This document shows positions 54,081-63,153 of a stretch of 64,000 nucleotides of DNA, piece after piece. Position 1 is the stretch's first letter. Every line of letters starts with the position of its first letter. The notes beneath the pieces are model-generated. The model ran no database searches. It saw nothing but the letters and a program-made list of their open reading frames with translations, and was not told where the DNA came from. The position numbers were made by a program, and so were the translations under genes. The DNA lies in contig NZ_JAPWDU010000004.1 of NCBI RefSeq assembly GCF_027257155.1, forward strand, positions 522,220 to 586,219. Reading direction: 5' to 3'. The DNA is from Cerasicoccus sp. TK19100 (GTDB taxonomy: Bacteria; Verrucomicrobiota; Verrucomicrobiia; Opitutales; Cerasicoccaceae).

Positions 54081-55436
54081 GTGAGCGGAACCGCTTTAGA
54101 GCCAATCTCCCAGCCGGTCGTTGATCAATCGACCGAAGCAACCAAACCGCAAGTCGATGCTCCGGTCATTCAAGCGGCAACGACTGGGGAGAATCATTCG
54201 GCGCAGCTCAAGATCGCGTATCTGTTCACGACGTTTCCCGTAACCTCCGAGACCTTTCTCCAGCGCGAGGTCCGCGTGATGGCCTCTCAGGGCGTCGAGG
54301 TGGAAATCCATTCCCTCTGGCTCGGCGAGAAGGAATGGGAAGGCATTCCGATCAAATATTTCCGCCACCGCTGGCTGCTCAAGCTGCTTTACCTGCTGCC
54401 CAAGCATATCTTCCGCAGCCCGGGCGTCTTCCGTGAGTTGGGCGAGAATCTGCTCAAGTTCGACATGCCCTCCCTGCTCAATTTGGGCGAAACCATGCGC
54501 GGGATCGGCTGTGCCATCGTGCTGGCCGACGAGTTCAAGCGGAAAAAGCCGGACGTCTTTCACTGCGTTTGGGCGACCATGCCCGCGACCACGGGCTGGG
54601 TCCTCAGCCGGCTGACCGGTGTCCCCTACACCATGGGTGCTCACGCCTACGACGTCTTCAAGAAAGAAGGTGACTGGCTGCTGACGCCCAAACTGAAGGA
54701 GGCGCTCATTGTCCACACCACCACGGATTCCGCCCGACGCCATCTGATCGCCAAGGGGGCCAGCAAGGACAAGGTGCTCCTCATCCGCCGCGGTTTGGAT
54801 CAATTTCCCCCGTGCAAAGTCCCACGCACCAATCGCCGCCCGCTGCGCATTTTGAGCGTGGGCCGACTGGTGCCCAAAAAAGGCTACCACCGCCAATTGG
54901 AAATCTTCCGCCAGCTCGCCAACGACGGCTTCGCGTTCGAGGCCCGCATCGTGGGTGGCGGCCGCTTGGAAGACAGCCTGCGCCAAAGACATGCCGAGCT
55001 GAATCTGCAAAACCACGTGGACTTGGTCGGACGCCGCCCATTCAACGAGGTCAAGAAGCACTACGACTGGGCCGACGTGTTGATTTTTACCGGCATCGTC
55101 GCCCCCGATGGCGACCGCGATGGTCTGCCCAACGTCATCCCCGAAGCCATGGCCATGGGGCTGCCGGTGGTTACCTCGCCCGTGTCAGGCACCATCGAAG
55201 CCATCCACCATGAGGAGACCGGCTTTATCGCCCGAAACGATGATTACGAGGCCTGGAAGCGGGCCTTGACCACGCTGCAAAGCGACGACGAGACCTTCCA
55301 TCGTATTCGCGGTGCCGCACGCACCTGGGTGCTGGAAAACTACGACAATCAGGTCAACGCCGCCTCCCTGGCTACTCGGCTGAAGGACTCGATTAAGGCG
55401 CGCGTGTGCTCCACCAAATCACTCGGGGAGCGCTAA
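54081..55436 (+). CDS. Glycosyltransferase family 4 enzyme
   Basis: 451 residues from a GTG at 54081; the next in-frame ATG lies deep in the domain, so GTG is the likely start. An N-terminal 40-residue polar extension precedes LKIAYLFTTFPVTSETFLQRE, the start typical of WcaL/colanic-acid-type GT4 enzymes. The C-terminal GT-B half has RPLRILSVGRLVPKKGYHRQ, the donor-site GLPNVIPEAMAMGLPVV and SPVSGTIEA. It transfers a sugar from a nucleotide donor in exopolysaccharide or glycolipid synthesis; donor and acceptor unknown. No other polysaccharide gene is adjacent. Confidence 0.92.
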   Translation: MSGTALEPISQPVVDQSTEATKPQVDAPVIQAATTGENHSAQLKIAYLFTTFPVTSETFLQREVRVMASQGVEVEIHSLWLGEKEWEGIPIKYFRHRWLLKLLYLLPKHIFRSPGVFRELGENLLKFDMPSLLNLGETMRGIGCAIVLADEFKRKKPDVFHCVWATMPATTGWVLSRLTGVPYTMGAHAYDVFKKEGDWLLTPKLKEALIVHTTTDSARRHLIAKGASKDKVLLIRRGLDQFPPCKVPRTNRRPLRILSVGRLVPKKGYHRQLEIFRQLANDGFAFEARIVGGGRLEDSLRQRHAELNLQNHVDLVGRRPFNEVKKHYDWADVLIFTGIVAPDGDRDGLPNVIPEAMAMGLPVVTSPVSGTIEAIHHEETGFIARNDDYEAWKRALTTLQSDDETFHRIRGAARTWVLENYDNQVNAASLATRLKDSIKARVCSTKSLGER

Positions 55437-55568
55437 GTCCGCTCACGGAATTACCTGCACGGGCCACCAGCCGCATTTGTGGCTCTATGCAAATAGCGCT
55501 GCTATTTCCCGCAAACTTACTACGCCAATGCGCTTGCATGGGGGCGAAGCGAACGTAATTTAAGCACC

Positions 55569-56141
55569 ATGCCAAGACGCCGCGCCAAAAACGTCCAAGC
55601 CCGCGCCAACGCCCACGTCTCCGAGCGCCAGATACTCGAGCGCATCGACGAAGACGAGCTCATTGAGCGCCTGGAGGCCCTCGACGAAGATCCCTTTATC
55701 CTCGCCCTCGACCAAGTGCAGGACCCGCACAACCTCGGAGCCTGCCTGCGCTCAGCCGAGGCCGCCGGCGCACACGCCGTCATCGCCCCGCAGCATCGCA
55801 CTGTCGGCTTGACCGACACCGTCCGCCGCGTTTCGGTGGGTGCCGCGGACGAGATTCCTTACGTGCAGGTTGTCAATCTTGGCCGGACGCTGGAACGCTT
55901 TAAGGAGATGGGCATCTGGATCGTCGGCACGGGCGACGAAGAGAGCCAGCTGATCTACGACGTCAACCTCAGCGGCCCACTATGCATGGTGATGGGCTCC
56001 GAGGGAGCCGGAATCCGCAGCAAAACCGCTCGACTTTGCGATCACCTCGTAAAAATCCCCATGCTGGGCACGGTGGACTGCTTAAATGTGTCCGTGGCAA
56101 CCGGCGTTTGTCTTTTTGAGGCGGTCCGCCAACGGATTTAA
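55569..56141 (+). CDS. SpoU/TrmH-family RNA 2'-O-ribose methyltransferase
   Basis: 190 residues. SpoU motif 1 LDQVQDPHNLGACLRSAEAAG, motif 2 LCMVMGSEGAGIRSKT and motif 3 IPMLGTVDCLNVSVATGV are intact, forming the trefoil-knot SAM site. It is shorter than RlmB (about 245 residues): the N-terminal substrate-binding domain is reduced to a basic stretch (MPRRRAKNVQARANAHVS). It probably methylates a ribose in 23S rRNA or tRNA; RlmB-like is the best guess. Confidence 0.9.
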   Translation: MPRRRAKNVQARANAHVSERQILERIDEDELIERLEALDEDPFILALDQVQDPHNLGACLRSAEAAGAHAVIAPQHRTVGLTDTVRRVSVGAADEIPYVQVVNLGRTLERFKEMGIWIVGTGDEESQLIYDVNLSGPLCMVMGSEGAGIRSKTARLCDHLVKIPMLGTVDCLNVSVATGVCLFEAVRQRI

Positions 56142-56403
56142 GTTCAGCCCGCAAAAATAGGCCATATTACCTATTAAGAAAAAGGGCCAATTGACGACCA
56201 TAAGACCCTACCAGCTTTTCAGCTACTCAAAAGCATTGCGATTGCAATGTTTTTGCATACACATCGCAATCACCCGAACCCGCATTTTTGAGGGGGCTAA
56301 AATTTGGTAAATTTTTATAATATTGAATAACAACAGCTTAAAGAAGCACTTCAAATAGTGGCATGTGCAGTGCTATGATATTGGCATCAACCAACTAGTT
56401 ATC

Positions 56404-57198
56404 ATGTATGCCGAACACTCACACGCCGAAATCAAAGAAGAACATTCAGTCGCCAAAACTCGCAACGAACTGATTGAAGAATTCTACCCGCTCGTGCGGA
56501 CAATCGTTAACAGCATGCTCTCGCACCTGCCGACTTGTGCAGACGCTGATGAGTTGCACAGCGTAGGCGTCACCGGCCTGATCGCAGCGATCGACCGCTA
56601 CGAGCCACGCCACGCCAAAACCTTCCGTTCTTATGCGGGCACCCGCATCCGCGGTGCAATTCTTGACGAACTCCGCCGCATGGACGCCCTGCCCCGCACC
56701 CGCCGGGCCAAGGTCCGCAAGATGCGCGCCACCGTCGAAAAGCTCGAGCAAAAGCTGGGCCGCACCCCGAACGACGCTGAGCTCGCCAAGGAGCTGAAAC
56801 TCTCCGGCAAGCAGTATGAGAAGTTCCGTGCCAGTGCCGAGCCGGTCATGTTCGTCTCCCTCGACCAGGGCAACTCCGCCACTTCGAGCGACGAAGAGCC
56901 AAACCTGCACGAGACCATTGCCGACGACCGGGACGTGCCCGTTCTACAGCGCCTCGAACGCACGGAAATGATCTCTGAAGTTTCACAGTTAATCGAATCT
57001 TTGCCCGAGCGCCAACGCTCCATCATTTTCCAGTATTATTACGAAGGCAAGCGCCTCTCCGACATCGCTGAAGTATTCGGCGTCACCGAGGCCCGCATCT
57101 GCCAAATCCACAGTCAGGCCGTCGCCAAGCTGCGCCGCAGCTTCCAGAAGATCAATTCCGGTGCGACGGTGGAAGAAGCCGAAGCCGCCATCGCCTAA
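56404..57198 (+). CDS. RNA polymerase sigma factor of the FliA/WhiG type
   Basis: 264 residues from the ATG at 56404. Region 2 has LHSVGVTGLIAAIDRYEPRH and FRSYAGTRIRGAILDELRR followed by MDALPRTRR, the hallmark of FliA/WhiG sigma factors. Region 3 has LGRTPNDAELAKELKLSGKQY. Region 4 has LPERQRSIIFQYYYEGKRLS and IAEVFGVTEARICQIHSQAV. It would direct polymerase to a special promoter set. No flagellar or anti-sigma gene lies nearby. Upstream is AT-rich DNA without a clear promoter. It ends at a strong terminator. Confidence 0.92.
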   Translation: MYAEHSHAEIKEEHSVAKTRNELIEEFYPLVRTIVNSMLSHLPTCADADELHSVGVTGLIAAIDRYEPRHAKTFRSYAGTRIRGAILDELRRMDALPRTRRAKVRKMRATVEKLEQKLGRTPNDAELAKELKLSGKQYEKFRASAEPVMFVSLDQGNSATSSDEEPNLHETIADDRDVPVLQRLERTEMISEVSQLIESLPERQRSIIFQYYYEGKRLSDIAEVFGVTEARICQIHSQAVAKLRRSFQKINSGATVEEAEAAIA

Positions 57199-57246
57199 GC
57201 ATTCGTCTCCGGCATACGACGAACACTCACCGCGATAACTTTTTGA

Positions 57247-57277
57247 GCGGGAAGCAGCAATGCTTCCCGCTTTTTTT
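57247..57277 (+). terminator. Rho-independent terminator after the sigma factor
   Basis: Perfect 10-bp stem GCGGGAAGCA / TGCTTCCCGC, GCAA tetraloop, then TTTTTTT. Confidence 0.93.
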
Positions 57278-57300
57278 GTGCTGAATAAACAGAGAATTCT

Positions 57301-57439
57301 AAACAGGAAGAACGGGAAGCTCATCATTTTAAAAAAGAGTGGGCAGCACCGATTCGTAAGCCACCTAACCGCCAAGCGTTGTAATCTTAGCTGCGTTTGT
57401 TCACAAATTCAGTTTCGAAGCTTCCCGATCTTCCTGTTT
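57301..57439. repeat. Paired inverted-repeat element, AAACAGGAAG type
   Basis: Arms 57301-57321 and 57419-57439 are 21 bp long with one mismatch (AAACAGGAAG-A-CGGGAAGCT), enclosing 97 bp. It lies between the convergent sigma factor and AraC genes; the right arm ends 17 bp before the AraC stop. Confidence 0.8.
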
Positions 57440-57456
57440 AATTCCCATGCCTGCAG

Positions 57457-58347
57457 CTACCAGCTCTGCGCATATTTCTCCCGATAATCACTGGGCGACA
57501 TCTGGGAGCGCGCGCGAAACCAACGGGCAAAATAATTTTGCGACCCGAAGCCCAGCTCGACTGCGATTTGCTTGATCGGCGTCATGGAACTGGACAGCTG
57601 GACGATGGCGGCATCGAGTCGGCGGTTGTCCCAATACTGCTTCGGCGTTTGGCCAAGCTCACGCACAAAGAGTCGGTTAATCTGGCTTACGCTCAGACCA
57701 ATGCGTTGCGCAAGGTCCGCCTCGCGCAGCTCCCGGTCGATTGGCAACAGATCCAGAAATTGTATCGCCGAGCGGATGCGTTCATCCAGCCCATCGAATG
57801 GGTTAATGGCATTATCTTGCTTACGAAAGGTTTCGATCAGACAGCGGAGCCAGCCAAAAAACGTTTCGCGAATTAACAGGTAGCCGTCGATGTCGCTCGA
57901 TTGGTGCCACAGATTCGTACGCACCGTTTCGGGAGCCCCCTCGCGAATGCACCCCAGCAGCTTACGGCTGCGTTCAAGCAGTTCGGGAAAATCCTCGTGC
58001 GCAAAGATCATCATTTCGTTGTGATCAAAAAACGACCGCCCATCCGGACGCGACAGAATGAAGCGCACCGAAATTATTTCCGCATCCGGGCTAAAATCCC
58101 GGCGTTGCAATTTCTTGGTGATAAATGCCCACTGCCCCTCGGTGGCGACCCGCTCCTCACTCTCGGAGGCGATGGTCAGCTGGCCGCGCTTCAAATAATA
58201 AATCGGAATGCCGGGCTCGATATCGCGAGGCAGCGAAAGATACCTCGGATGGATCACACCTTCGTAAGCCCACATTAGCTCGGTGCGGAGTTTTGCCCAA
58301 TCCCGCATCGACGCGCCAATGGGCATTTTCCTGGCTGGCTGAGCCAT
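57457..58347 (-). CDS. AraC-family transcriptional regulator
   Basis: 296 residues. The N-terminal sensor half (GIPIYYLKRGQLTIASESEE, EGQWAFITKKL) is cupin-like. The C-terminal double helix-turn-helix at about 195-292 contains LREADLAQRIGLSVSQINRL and MTPIKQIAVELGFGSQNYFA followed by RWFRARSQMSPSDYREKY. It starts three bases after the tatC stop, on the same strand, an unusual partner for tatC. Target unknown. Confidence 0.92.
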   Translation of the reverse strand: MAQPARKMPIGASMRDWAKLRTELMWAYEGVIHPRYLSLPRDIEPGIPIYYLKRGQLTIASESEERVATEGQWAFITKKLQRRDFSPDAEIISVRFILSRPDGRSFFDHNEMMIFAHEDFPELLERSRKLLGCIREGAPETVRTNLWHQSSDIDGYLLIRETFFGWLRCLIETFRKQDNAINPFDGLDERIRSAIQFLDLLPIDRELREADLAQRIGLSVSQINRLFVRELGQTPKQYWDNRRLDAAIVQLSSSMTPIKQIAVELGFGSQNYFARWFRARSQMSPSDYREKYAQSW

Positions 58348-58350
58348 CGG

Positions 58351-59175
58351 CTACTGCCACTCCTCGTTGGCTTCGTCTGGCTCGGGTTTGCGCGAGCGCA
58401 AGCGCCCACCGATAATCAGCGAGCCTTCGTATAGCGCCCACAGCGGCAGCGCCGTCACGCAAAGCGTCAGCGGATCGCCACCGGGCGTCACCAAAGCCGC
58501 AATTACCATGATGATAAATATCGCGTAGCGGCGCCCGGCCTTGAGCCGTTCCACGGTGACAATATCCAGATAGATCAGCAGAATAATGACTAGCGGCGAT
58601 TGAAAGAGTAGCCCGAGCCCGAGCGTCGTCCACACAACCAGCCCATAATATTTCACCGGCGTCCACAACGAGGCAAAACCGAAGGCCTCCTCAAAACTCA
58701 ATGACACATACAGATAGAACGGCAGGAGCAGGAAAAAACCGAGCGCCGAGCCGAGAAAAAACAGCAACAGAATCGAAAGGCATACCGGGCGCAAAACGTT
58801 CTTTTCATCATCGGTCAAACCCGGTGCCACGAAGCCCACGGTGAAGTAAACGATGAACGGCAGCGACAGCGCGATGCCACCAAAAAACGACAATTGCAGG
58901 ATGAAGGTAAAAACATTCATCGGCCCGTCCGTGCGCAGCAGGATTTCGCGGTCGGGGTCCCCGATCAAGCTGTAGGCCTGATGCAGCGGCCATTGCAGGG
59001 CATCGGCAAACCATACACCAAAACCCAACACCAGCACACAGCCCAGCATCATCGCGCCCATGCTTTTGATCAGCACCCAGCGCAACTCCTCCACATGATC
59101 CCAAAATCCCATCACGCCGCCCGGGCTTTCGGGCGCATTGGGATCCGGTTCTAACGGCGTGGGATCGTTATTCAT
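58351..59175 (-). CDS. tatC: Sec-independent protein translocase subunit TatC
   Basis: 274 residues from the ATG at 59175. It is the six-span core receptor that binds twin-arginine signal peptides. The N-terminal cytoplasmic signature FWDHVEELRW (His27 to Arg32) and the first span (IKSMGAMMLGCVLVLGFGVW) are clear, as are PFIVYFTVGFVAPGLTDDEK and FLGSALGFFLLLPFYLYV. No tatA/B is adjacent. It lies in a tight run: GNAT gene (five bases upstream), tatC, AraC (three bases downstream). Confidence 0.94.
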   Translation of the reverse strand: MNNDPTPLEPDPNAPESPGGVMGFWDHVEELRWVLIKSMGAMMLGCVLVLGFGVWFADALQWPLHQAYSLIGDPDREILLRTDGPMNVFTFILQLSFFGGIALSLPFIVYFTVGFVAPGLTDDEKNVLRPVCLSILLLFFLGSALGFFLLLPFYLYVSLSFEEAFGFASLWTPVKYYGLVVWTTLGLGLLFQSPLVIILLIYLDIVTVERLKAGRRYAIFIIMVIAALVTPGGDPLTLCVTALPLWALYEGSLIIGGRLRSRKPEPDEANEEWQ

Positions 59176-59180
59176 GACAG

Positions 59181-59624
59181 TTACTTTTTGCGCGAACGGC
59201 TGGGCGAACGCCACTCCATTTCCACGCAATTATCCAGATCAGATATTTTGCGAAAGCCGCGGCGCTCATAAAACTGACGCGCGGGATTGCCATTCAAAAC
59301 CCTCAAGCGAACCGGAAGGTTGGCTTGCCGGGCGGCGTTGCATAAGTCTTCCACCAGCGCGGAACCGATGCCCTGCTCCTGGTATTCTGGGCTCACCTGA
59401 ATGTCGCCCAAGAACAGACACTCTTCTTGCGGCTCGACTTTGAACATACCGATGTCCTTGCCACGCAGTTGGATAATGGATGTGAATTCTGGCTGAAACT
59501 TAGCGCGGAAAACAGACTTATCCCACGCGTGAGTAAGTTCTACATAGGGACGCATGAGCGATTCGTAGAACGGCTCAAGCCAGTCTGCGTCACTCGGCTT
59601 TGCCTGACGGAGCGTGATCTTCAT
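59181..59624 (-). CDS. GNAT-family N-acetyltransferase
   Basis: 147 residues. The acetyl-CoA site is VSPEYQEQGIGSALVEDLC (Q-x2-G-I-G), followed by the beta-strand/loop VRLRVLNGNPARQFYERRGF common to GNATs that act on small amines or antibiotics. Substrate unknown. First gene of the tatC run. Confidence 0.9.
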   Translation of the reverse strand: MKITLRQAKPSDADWLEPFYESLMRPYVELTHAWDKSVFRAKFQPEFTSIIQLRGKDIGMFKVEPQEECLFLGDIQVSPEYQEQGIGSALVEDLCNAARQANLPVRLRVLNGNPARQFYERRGFRKISDLDNCVEMEWRSPSRSRKK

Positions 59625-59713
59625 GATAGTGCAAAAGTGCTAATAAGGCTTCGAAGCGTTTGTTGTCCAGCGTTACAGAATCAATGTTTAGTGCCCGCTT
59701 AAGCGGCAAATCG

Positions 59714-59742
59714 TTGACAGGGTTTGTAAAACCGCTTTTGTG
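59714..59742 (+). promoter_or_regulatory. Possible promoter of the pyruvate phosphate dikinase gene
   Basis: A perfect TTGACA at 59714-59719, with TTTGTG 17 bp later. The -35 is good but the -10 poor. It lies about 80 bp before the ATG. Confidence 0.3.
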
Positions 59743-59822
59743 TCACGTCTTTTCCGCCTCGCGACAAGCGAACGAGCGGACGAAAATTCGCATAAAAGTA
59801 AACCCATATATCATCACACAGG

Positions 59823-62579
59823 ATGGCAACAAAAACGAAGAAGGCGAAGAAAGCCGCGAAAAAGAAAGTCGCGAAAAAGGCGGTTCAATACGTCTACGAG
59901 TTCGGACGCAAGACCCAGGGTAATTCCAAGATGAAGGAACTGCTCGGCGGCAAGGGAGCGAATCTCGCAGAGATGGCGCGCATCAAGCTGCCCGTTCCCC
60001 CGGGCTTCACCATCACCACGGAAGTTTGCACATACTTCTACGACAACAAGCTCAGCTACCCCAAGACCCTTGAGGCCGAAGTTAAGCAAGCTGTTGCCAA
60101 TATCGAAAAGCAGACCAAGAAGGTCTTCGGCGACGAAGAAAACCCGCTGCTCTTCGGCGTGCGCTCCGGTGCCCGTGAGTCCATGCCCGGCATGATGGAC
60201 ACCATCCTCAACCTCGGCCTCAACGACAAGACCGTCGTTGCCCTCGCCGAGAAGTCCGGCAACGAACGCTTTGCTTACGACTGCTACCGCCGCTTCATCC
60301 AAATGTATGGTGACGTGGTCATGGGCGTGCAGGTCGAAGACGAAGACGCACACGAGCCTTTCGAAGAAGTCCTCGACGGCCTCAAGAAGGAACTGAAGGT
60401 CGAGAACGACACCGACCTCACCGCCGACAACCTCAAGGAGCTCATCAAGCGCTACAAGGCGCTGATCAAGAAGTTCACCAACTCCACCTTCCCGCAAGAC
60501 GTTTACGAACAGCTGTGGGGCGCAGTCGGTGCCGTGTTCTCATCTTGGCAGAACGAGCGCGCGATCCTCTACCGCCAGAAGTACAACATTCCGGCCGAGT
60601 GGGGCACCGCCGTTAACGTCCAGACCATGGTCTTCGGCAACATGGGTGAAACCTCCGCTACCGGTGTGGCCTTCACCCGTGACCCGGCCAATGGTGAGAA
60701 CGTCTTCTACGGCGAGTACCTCATCAACGCCCAGGGCGAAGACGTCGTTGCCGGTGTTCGCACCCCGAAGGAAATCTCCAAGCTCGCTGAAGAGATGCCC
60801 GCCGCCCACGCCGAACTCGAAGAAGTTCGCGCCAAGCTCGAGCAGCACTTCACCGACATGCAGGACTTCGAGTTCACCGTTGAAGACAACAAGCTTTACA
60901 TGCTCCAAACCCGTAACGGTAAGCGCACCGGCCTCGCCGCTGTTCGCATCGCTTACGAAATGGTGAAGGAAAAGCTCATCGACGACGCCACCGCTGTAAA
61001 GCGCATCCCGGCTGACTCGATCTCCAGCCTCCTCGTGCCGATCTTCGACGAGAAGGAACTGAAGAAGGCCAAGCCACTGACCACGGGTCTGCCCGCTGGC
61101 CCCGGTGCCGCCGCTGGCCACATCGTGTTCTCGGCCGCTGCTGCGGAAGCCCAGGTTGCCAAGGGTAACAAGGTCGTCCTCTGCCGTGTCGAAACTTCTC
61201 CGGAAGACCTTCGCGGTATGATCGCCTCCGAAGGCATCCTGACCAGCCGTGGTGGTGTTTCCTCGCACGCCGCTCTCGTTGCCCGCCAAATGGGTAAGGT
61301 TTGCGTCTGCGGTGCCAACGAAGTCGTGATCGACTACGGCAAGAAGACCCTCACCGTCGGCAAGACCGTCCTGCGTGAAGGCGACTTCATCTCCATCGAC
61401 GGCACCACTGGTGAAATCTACGCCGGTGCCATGGCGACCGCTCCGTCCGAAGTCTCCCAGGTGTTCAATGGCAAGCTGAAGCCCGCCAAGAGCTACACCT
61501 ACCAGATGTTCGACCAGGTCATGAAGTGGGCGGACAAGTACCGCACCATGGGCGTCCGCACCAATGCAGACACCCCGGCCCAGTCCAAGCAGGCTGTTGC
61601 CCTGGGCGCTGAAGGCATCGGCCTTTGCCGCACCGAGCACATGTTCTTCGAAGGCGACCGCATCACGTTCATGCGTGAGATGATCCTCGCCACCGACGAA
61701 GAAGGCCGTCGCAAGGCGCTTAAGAAGCTTCTTAAGTTCCAGCGCAACGACTTCAAGGGTCTCTTCAAGGCCATGGAAGGCCGCCCGGTTACCGTGCGCC
61801 TCCTCGACCCGCCCTTGCATGAGTTCCTCCCGCACGACGACTCCAGCCGCCGCGCCATCGCGGAAGCGCTCAACGTCTCGCCGGAATTCATCAGCGACCG
61901 CGTCAAGGCCCTGCATGAGCAGAACCCGATGCTGGGTCACCGTGGCTGCCGCCTCGGTATCACCTATCCGGAAATCACCGAGATGCAGGCCCGCGCGATC
62001 TTCGAAGCAGCCGCAGCTTGCTTGACCGCCAAGAAGAAGATCAAGGTTTCCCCGGAAATCATGATCCCGCTCGTAGGCTTCAAGAAGGAGCTCGACCTGC
62101 AGGTTGAAGTCGTCCACCGCGTCGCCGCTGAAGTCATGGAAGCCAAGAAGGTGAAGATTCCTTACATGGTCGGCACCATGATCGAAATACCGCGCGCTGC
62201 ACTGACCGCAGACCAGATCGCAGAGACCGCTGAGTTCTTCAGCTTCGGCACGAACGACCTGACCCAGACCACGCTCGGTATGAGCCGTGACGACGTCGGC
62301 ACGTTCCTCCCGGACTACAAGGAGCTCGACATCCTGCCGCAAAACCCATTCGACTCGATCGACCAGACTGGCGTTGGCCAGCTCGTAAAAATGGGTGTCG
62401 AAAAGGGCAAGGCTACCCGCCCCGAGATCAAGCTCGGCATCTGCGGTGAGCACGGCGGCGAACCGAACTCCGTGAAGTTCTGCCACCAGATCGGCCTCAA
62501 CTACGTATCCTGCTCGCCTCCCCGCGTGCCGGTTGCCCGCCTCGCCGCCGCCCAGGCTGCGCTTGCGGAAAAGAAGTAA
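59823..62579 (+). CDS. ppdK: Pyruvate phosphate dikinase with Lys/Ala-rich N-terminal tail
   Basis: 918 residues. It interconverts ATP, pyruvate and phosphate with AMP, phosphoenolpyruvate and pyrophosphate in the cytoplasm. After the tail come the nucleotide-binding domain ([40 protein letters not shown]), the phosphohistidine domain ([20 protein letters not shown], His482), and the TIM barrel with [17 protein letters not shown] [32 protein letters not shown] and Cys874 in [10 protein letters not shown]. The first about 20 residues ([17 protein letters not shown]) are a basic histone-H1-like extension absent from typical PPDK. Codon choice is strongly biased, as in highly expressed genes. 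It ends at a strong terminator. Confidence 0.96.
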   Translation: MATKTKKAKKAAKKKVAKKAVQYVYEFGRKTQGNSKMKELLGGKGANLAEMARIKLPVPPGFTITTEVCTYFYDNKLSYPKTLEAEVKQAVANIEKQTKKVFGDEENPLLFGVRSGARESMPGMMDTILNLGLNDKTVVALAEKSGNERFAYDCYRRFIQMYGDVVMGVQVEDEDAHEPFEEVLDGLKKELKVENDTDLTADNLKELIKRYKALIKKFTNSTFPQDVYEQLWGAVGAVFSSWQNERAILYRQKYNIPAEWGTAVNVQTMVFGNMGETSATGVAFTRDPANGENVFYGEYLINAQGEDVVAGVRTPKEISKLAEEMPAAHAELEEVRAKLEQHFTDMQDFEFTVEDNKLYMLQTRNGKRTGLAAVRIAYEMVKEKLIDDATAVKRIPADSISSLLVPIFDEKELKKAKPLTTGLPAGPGAAAGHIVFSAAAAEAQVAKGNKVVLCRVETSPEDLRGMIASEGILTSRGGVSSHAALVARQMGKVCVCGANEVVIDYGKKTLTVGKTVLREGDFISIDGTTGEIYAGAMATAPSEVSQVFNGKLKPAKSYTYQMFDQVMKWADKYRTMGVRTNADTPAQSKQAVALGAEGIGLCRTEHMFFEGDRITFMREMILATDEEGRRKALKKLLKFQRNDFKGLFKAMEGRPVTVRLLDPPLHEFLPHDDSSRRAIAEALNVSPEFISDRVKALHEQNPMLGHRGCRLGITYPEITEMQARAIFEAAAACLTAKKKIKVSPEIMIPLVGFKKELDLQVEVVHRVAAEVMEAKKVKIPYMVGTMIEIPRAALTADQIAETAEFFSFGTNDLTQTTLGMSRDDVGTFLPDYKELDILPQNPFDSIDQTGVGQLVKMGVEKGKATRPEIKLGICGEHGGEPNSVKFCHQIGLNYVSCSPPRVPVARLAAAQAALAEKK

Positions 62580-62601
62580 AGCCGCTCCAAGCAACCTTTC
62601 C

Positions 62602-62635
62602 AAAGTCCCGGCCAATCACGGCCGGGACTTTTTTT
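62602..62635 (+). terminator. Rho-independent terminator after ppdK
   Basis: Stem AGTCCCGGCC / GGCCGGGACT (10 bp, with flanking A/T pairs), six-base loop, T run. Confidence 0.93.
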
Positions 62636-62814
62636 GTGGGCGCCATTTGGAGAGACTGAAGAACGGCAGACGAAGGACAGTAATTGGAAACCGGAAATCG
62701 GTTAACCAAGGATGTAGCTCCGAAGTCAACGACCGGAACATCGAAGCCCCCATGTCCTGAGACCATAGCGTTACCGATGTCTTAAACACGCCGTCGATCC
62801 ACCATCCTGCTGGC

Positions 62815-62845
62815 CCTTTTTCCTTTAATCTTTTTCCTTTTTCCT
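62815..62845. repeat. 31-bp polypyrimidine repeat, copy 2
   Basis: Identical to 6784-6814. Here it is not directly before a start codon, so it is unlikely to be a gene-specific leader signal. Confidence 0.85.
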
Positions 62846-62936
62846 CCGCCTTTTTGGTTCGCCTTTGGCAAACCCAAAAGGCATACTTTCAGCATGAAAA
62901 ATCGGCCCGCCAGAAGCCCCCAAAGCTGGCTAAGTA

Positions 62937-63024
62937 TCGCCGACTGCGCGACCAAGCGTCGCCGACTGTAGCTCGAAGTGTCGGCGACACTTCTACGGAG
63001 CGTCGGCGACGCTTCCTCACACTT
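62937..63024. repeat. Tandem array of four 22-bp units with palindromic cores
   Basis: The core TCGCCGAC at 62937 and 62959 and TCGGCGAC at 62981 and 63003 recurs at exactly 22-bp steps. Each unit then ends in a CGnAG-type tail (ACCAAGCG, TCGAAGTG, ACGGAGCG), except the last. Units 3 and 4 also form perfect local palindromes (AAGTGTCG-G-CGACACTT, AGCGTCG-G-CGACGCT). Confidence 0.75.
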
Positions 63025-63026
63025 AA

Positions 63027-63061
63027 GGGCGTATGTTGGTCTGACATACGGGCGTATGTTG
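63027..63061. repeat. GGGCGTATGTTG direct repeat with palindrome
   Basis: Copies at 63027-63038 and 63050-63061, 23 bp apart; the second overlaps the palindrome CATACG-GG-CGTATG (63045-63058). It continues the run of roughly two-turn spaced repeats from the array just before it. Confidence 0.65.
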
Positions 63062-63153
63062 ACTTGAAACAAGGGCGACAATTGCCTGCATTACGCCCGA
63101 CCTTTTTCTGAAAGTCGCCCGATCTTTCTCCAAACCGCGTCCCGCGCGTTCGC

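Larger units (their letters stand above)
62580..63153. other. 574-bp gap with terminator and repeat array
   Basis: No gene seen. It contains the ppdK terminator, the second copy of the polypyrimidine repeat (62815-62845), a GCCTTTTTGG/CCAAAAGGC stem near 62850-62882, a 22-bp tandem array (62937-63024) and a GGGCGTATGTTG direct repeat (63027-63061), all before the 3' end of the broken integrase. Confidence 0.65.

Noticed and set aside
60540..62615. A 691-codon open frame on the minus strand opposite ppdK
   Set aside because: ppdK is unmistakable in the plus frame; strong codon bias in a highly expressed gene leaves the antisense frame free of stops. The antisense product has no recognisable domain.
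62937..63061. Short-repeat CRISPR array
   Set aside because: The 22-bp units are directly adjacent without unique spacers, and no cas genes are near; the Cas4-like domain at 35.8-38.2 kb is part of a helicase.
62640..63153. attC sites of an integron beside the integrase
   Set aside because: The palindromes are too short and regularly spaced, with no cassette ORFs between them and no attC-like core pairs; cassettes would be expected on the other side of the integrase.
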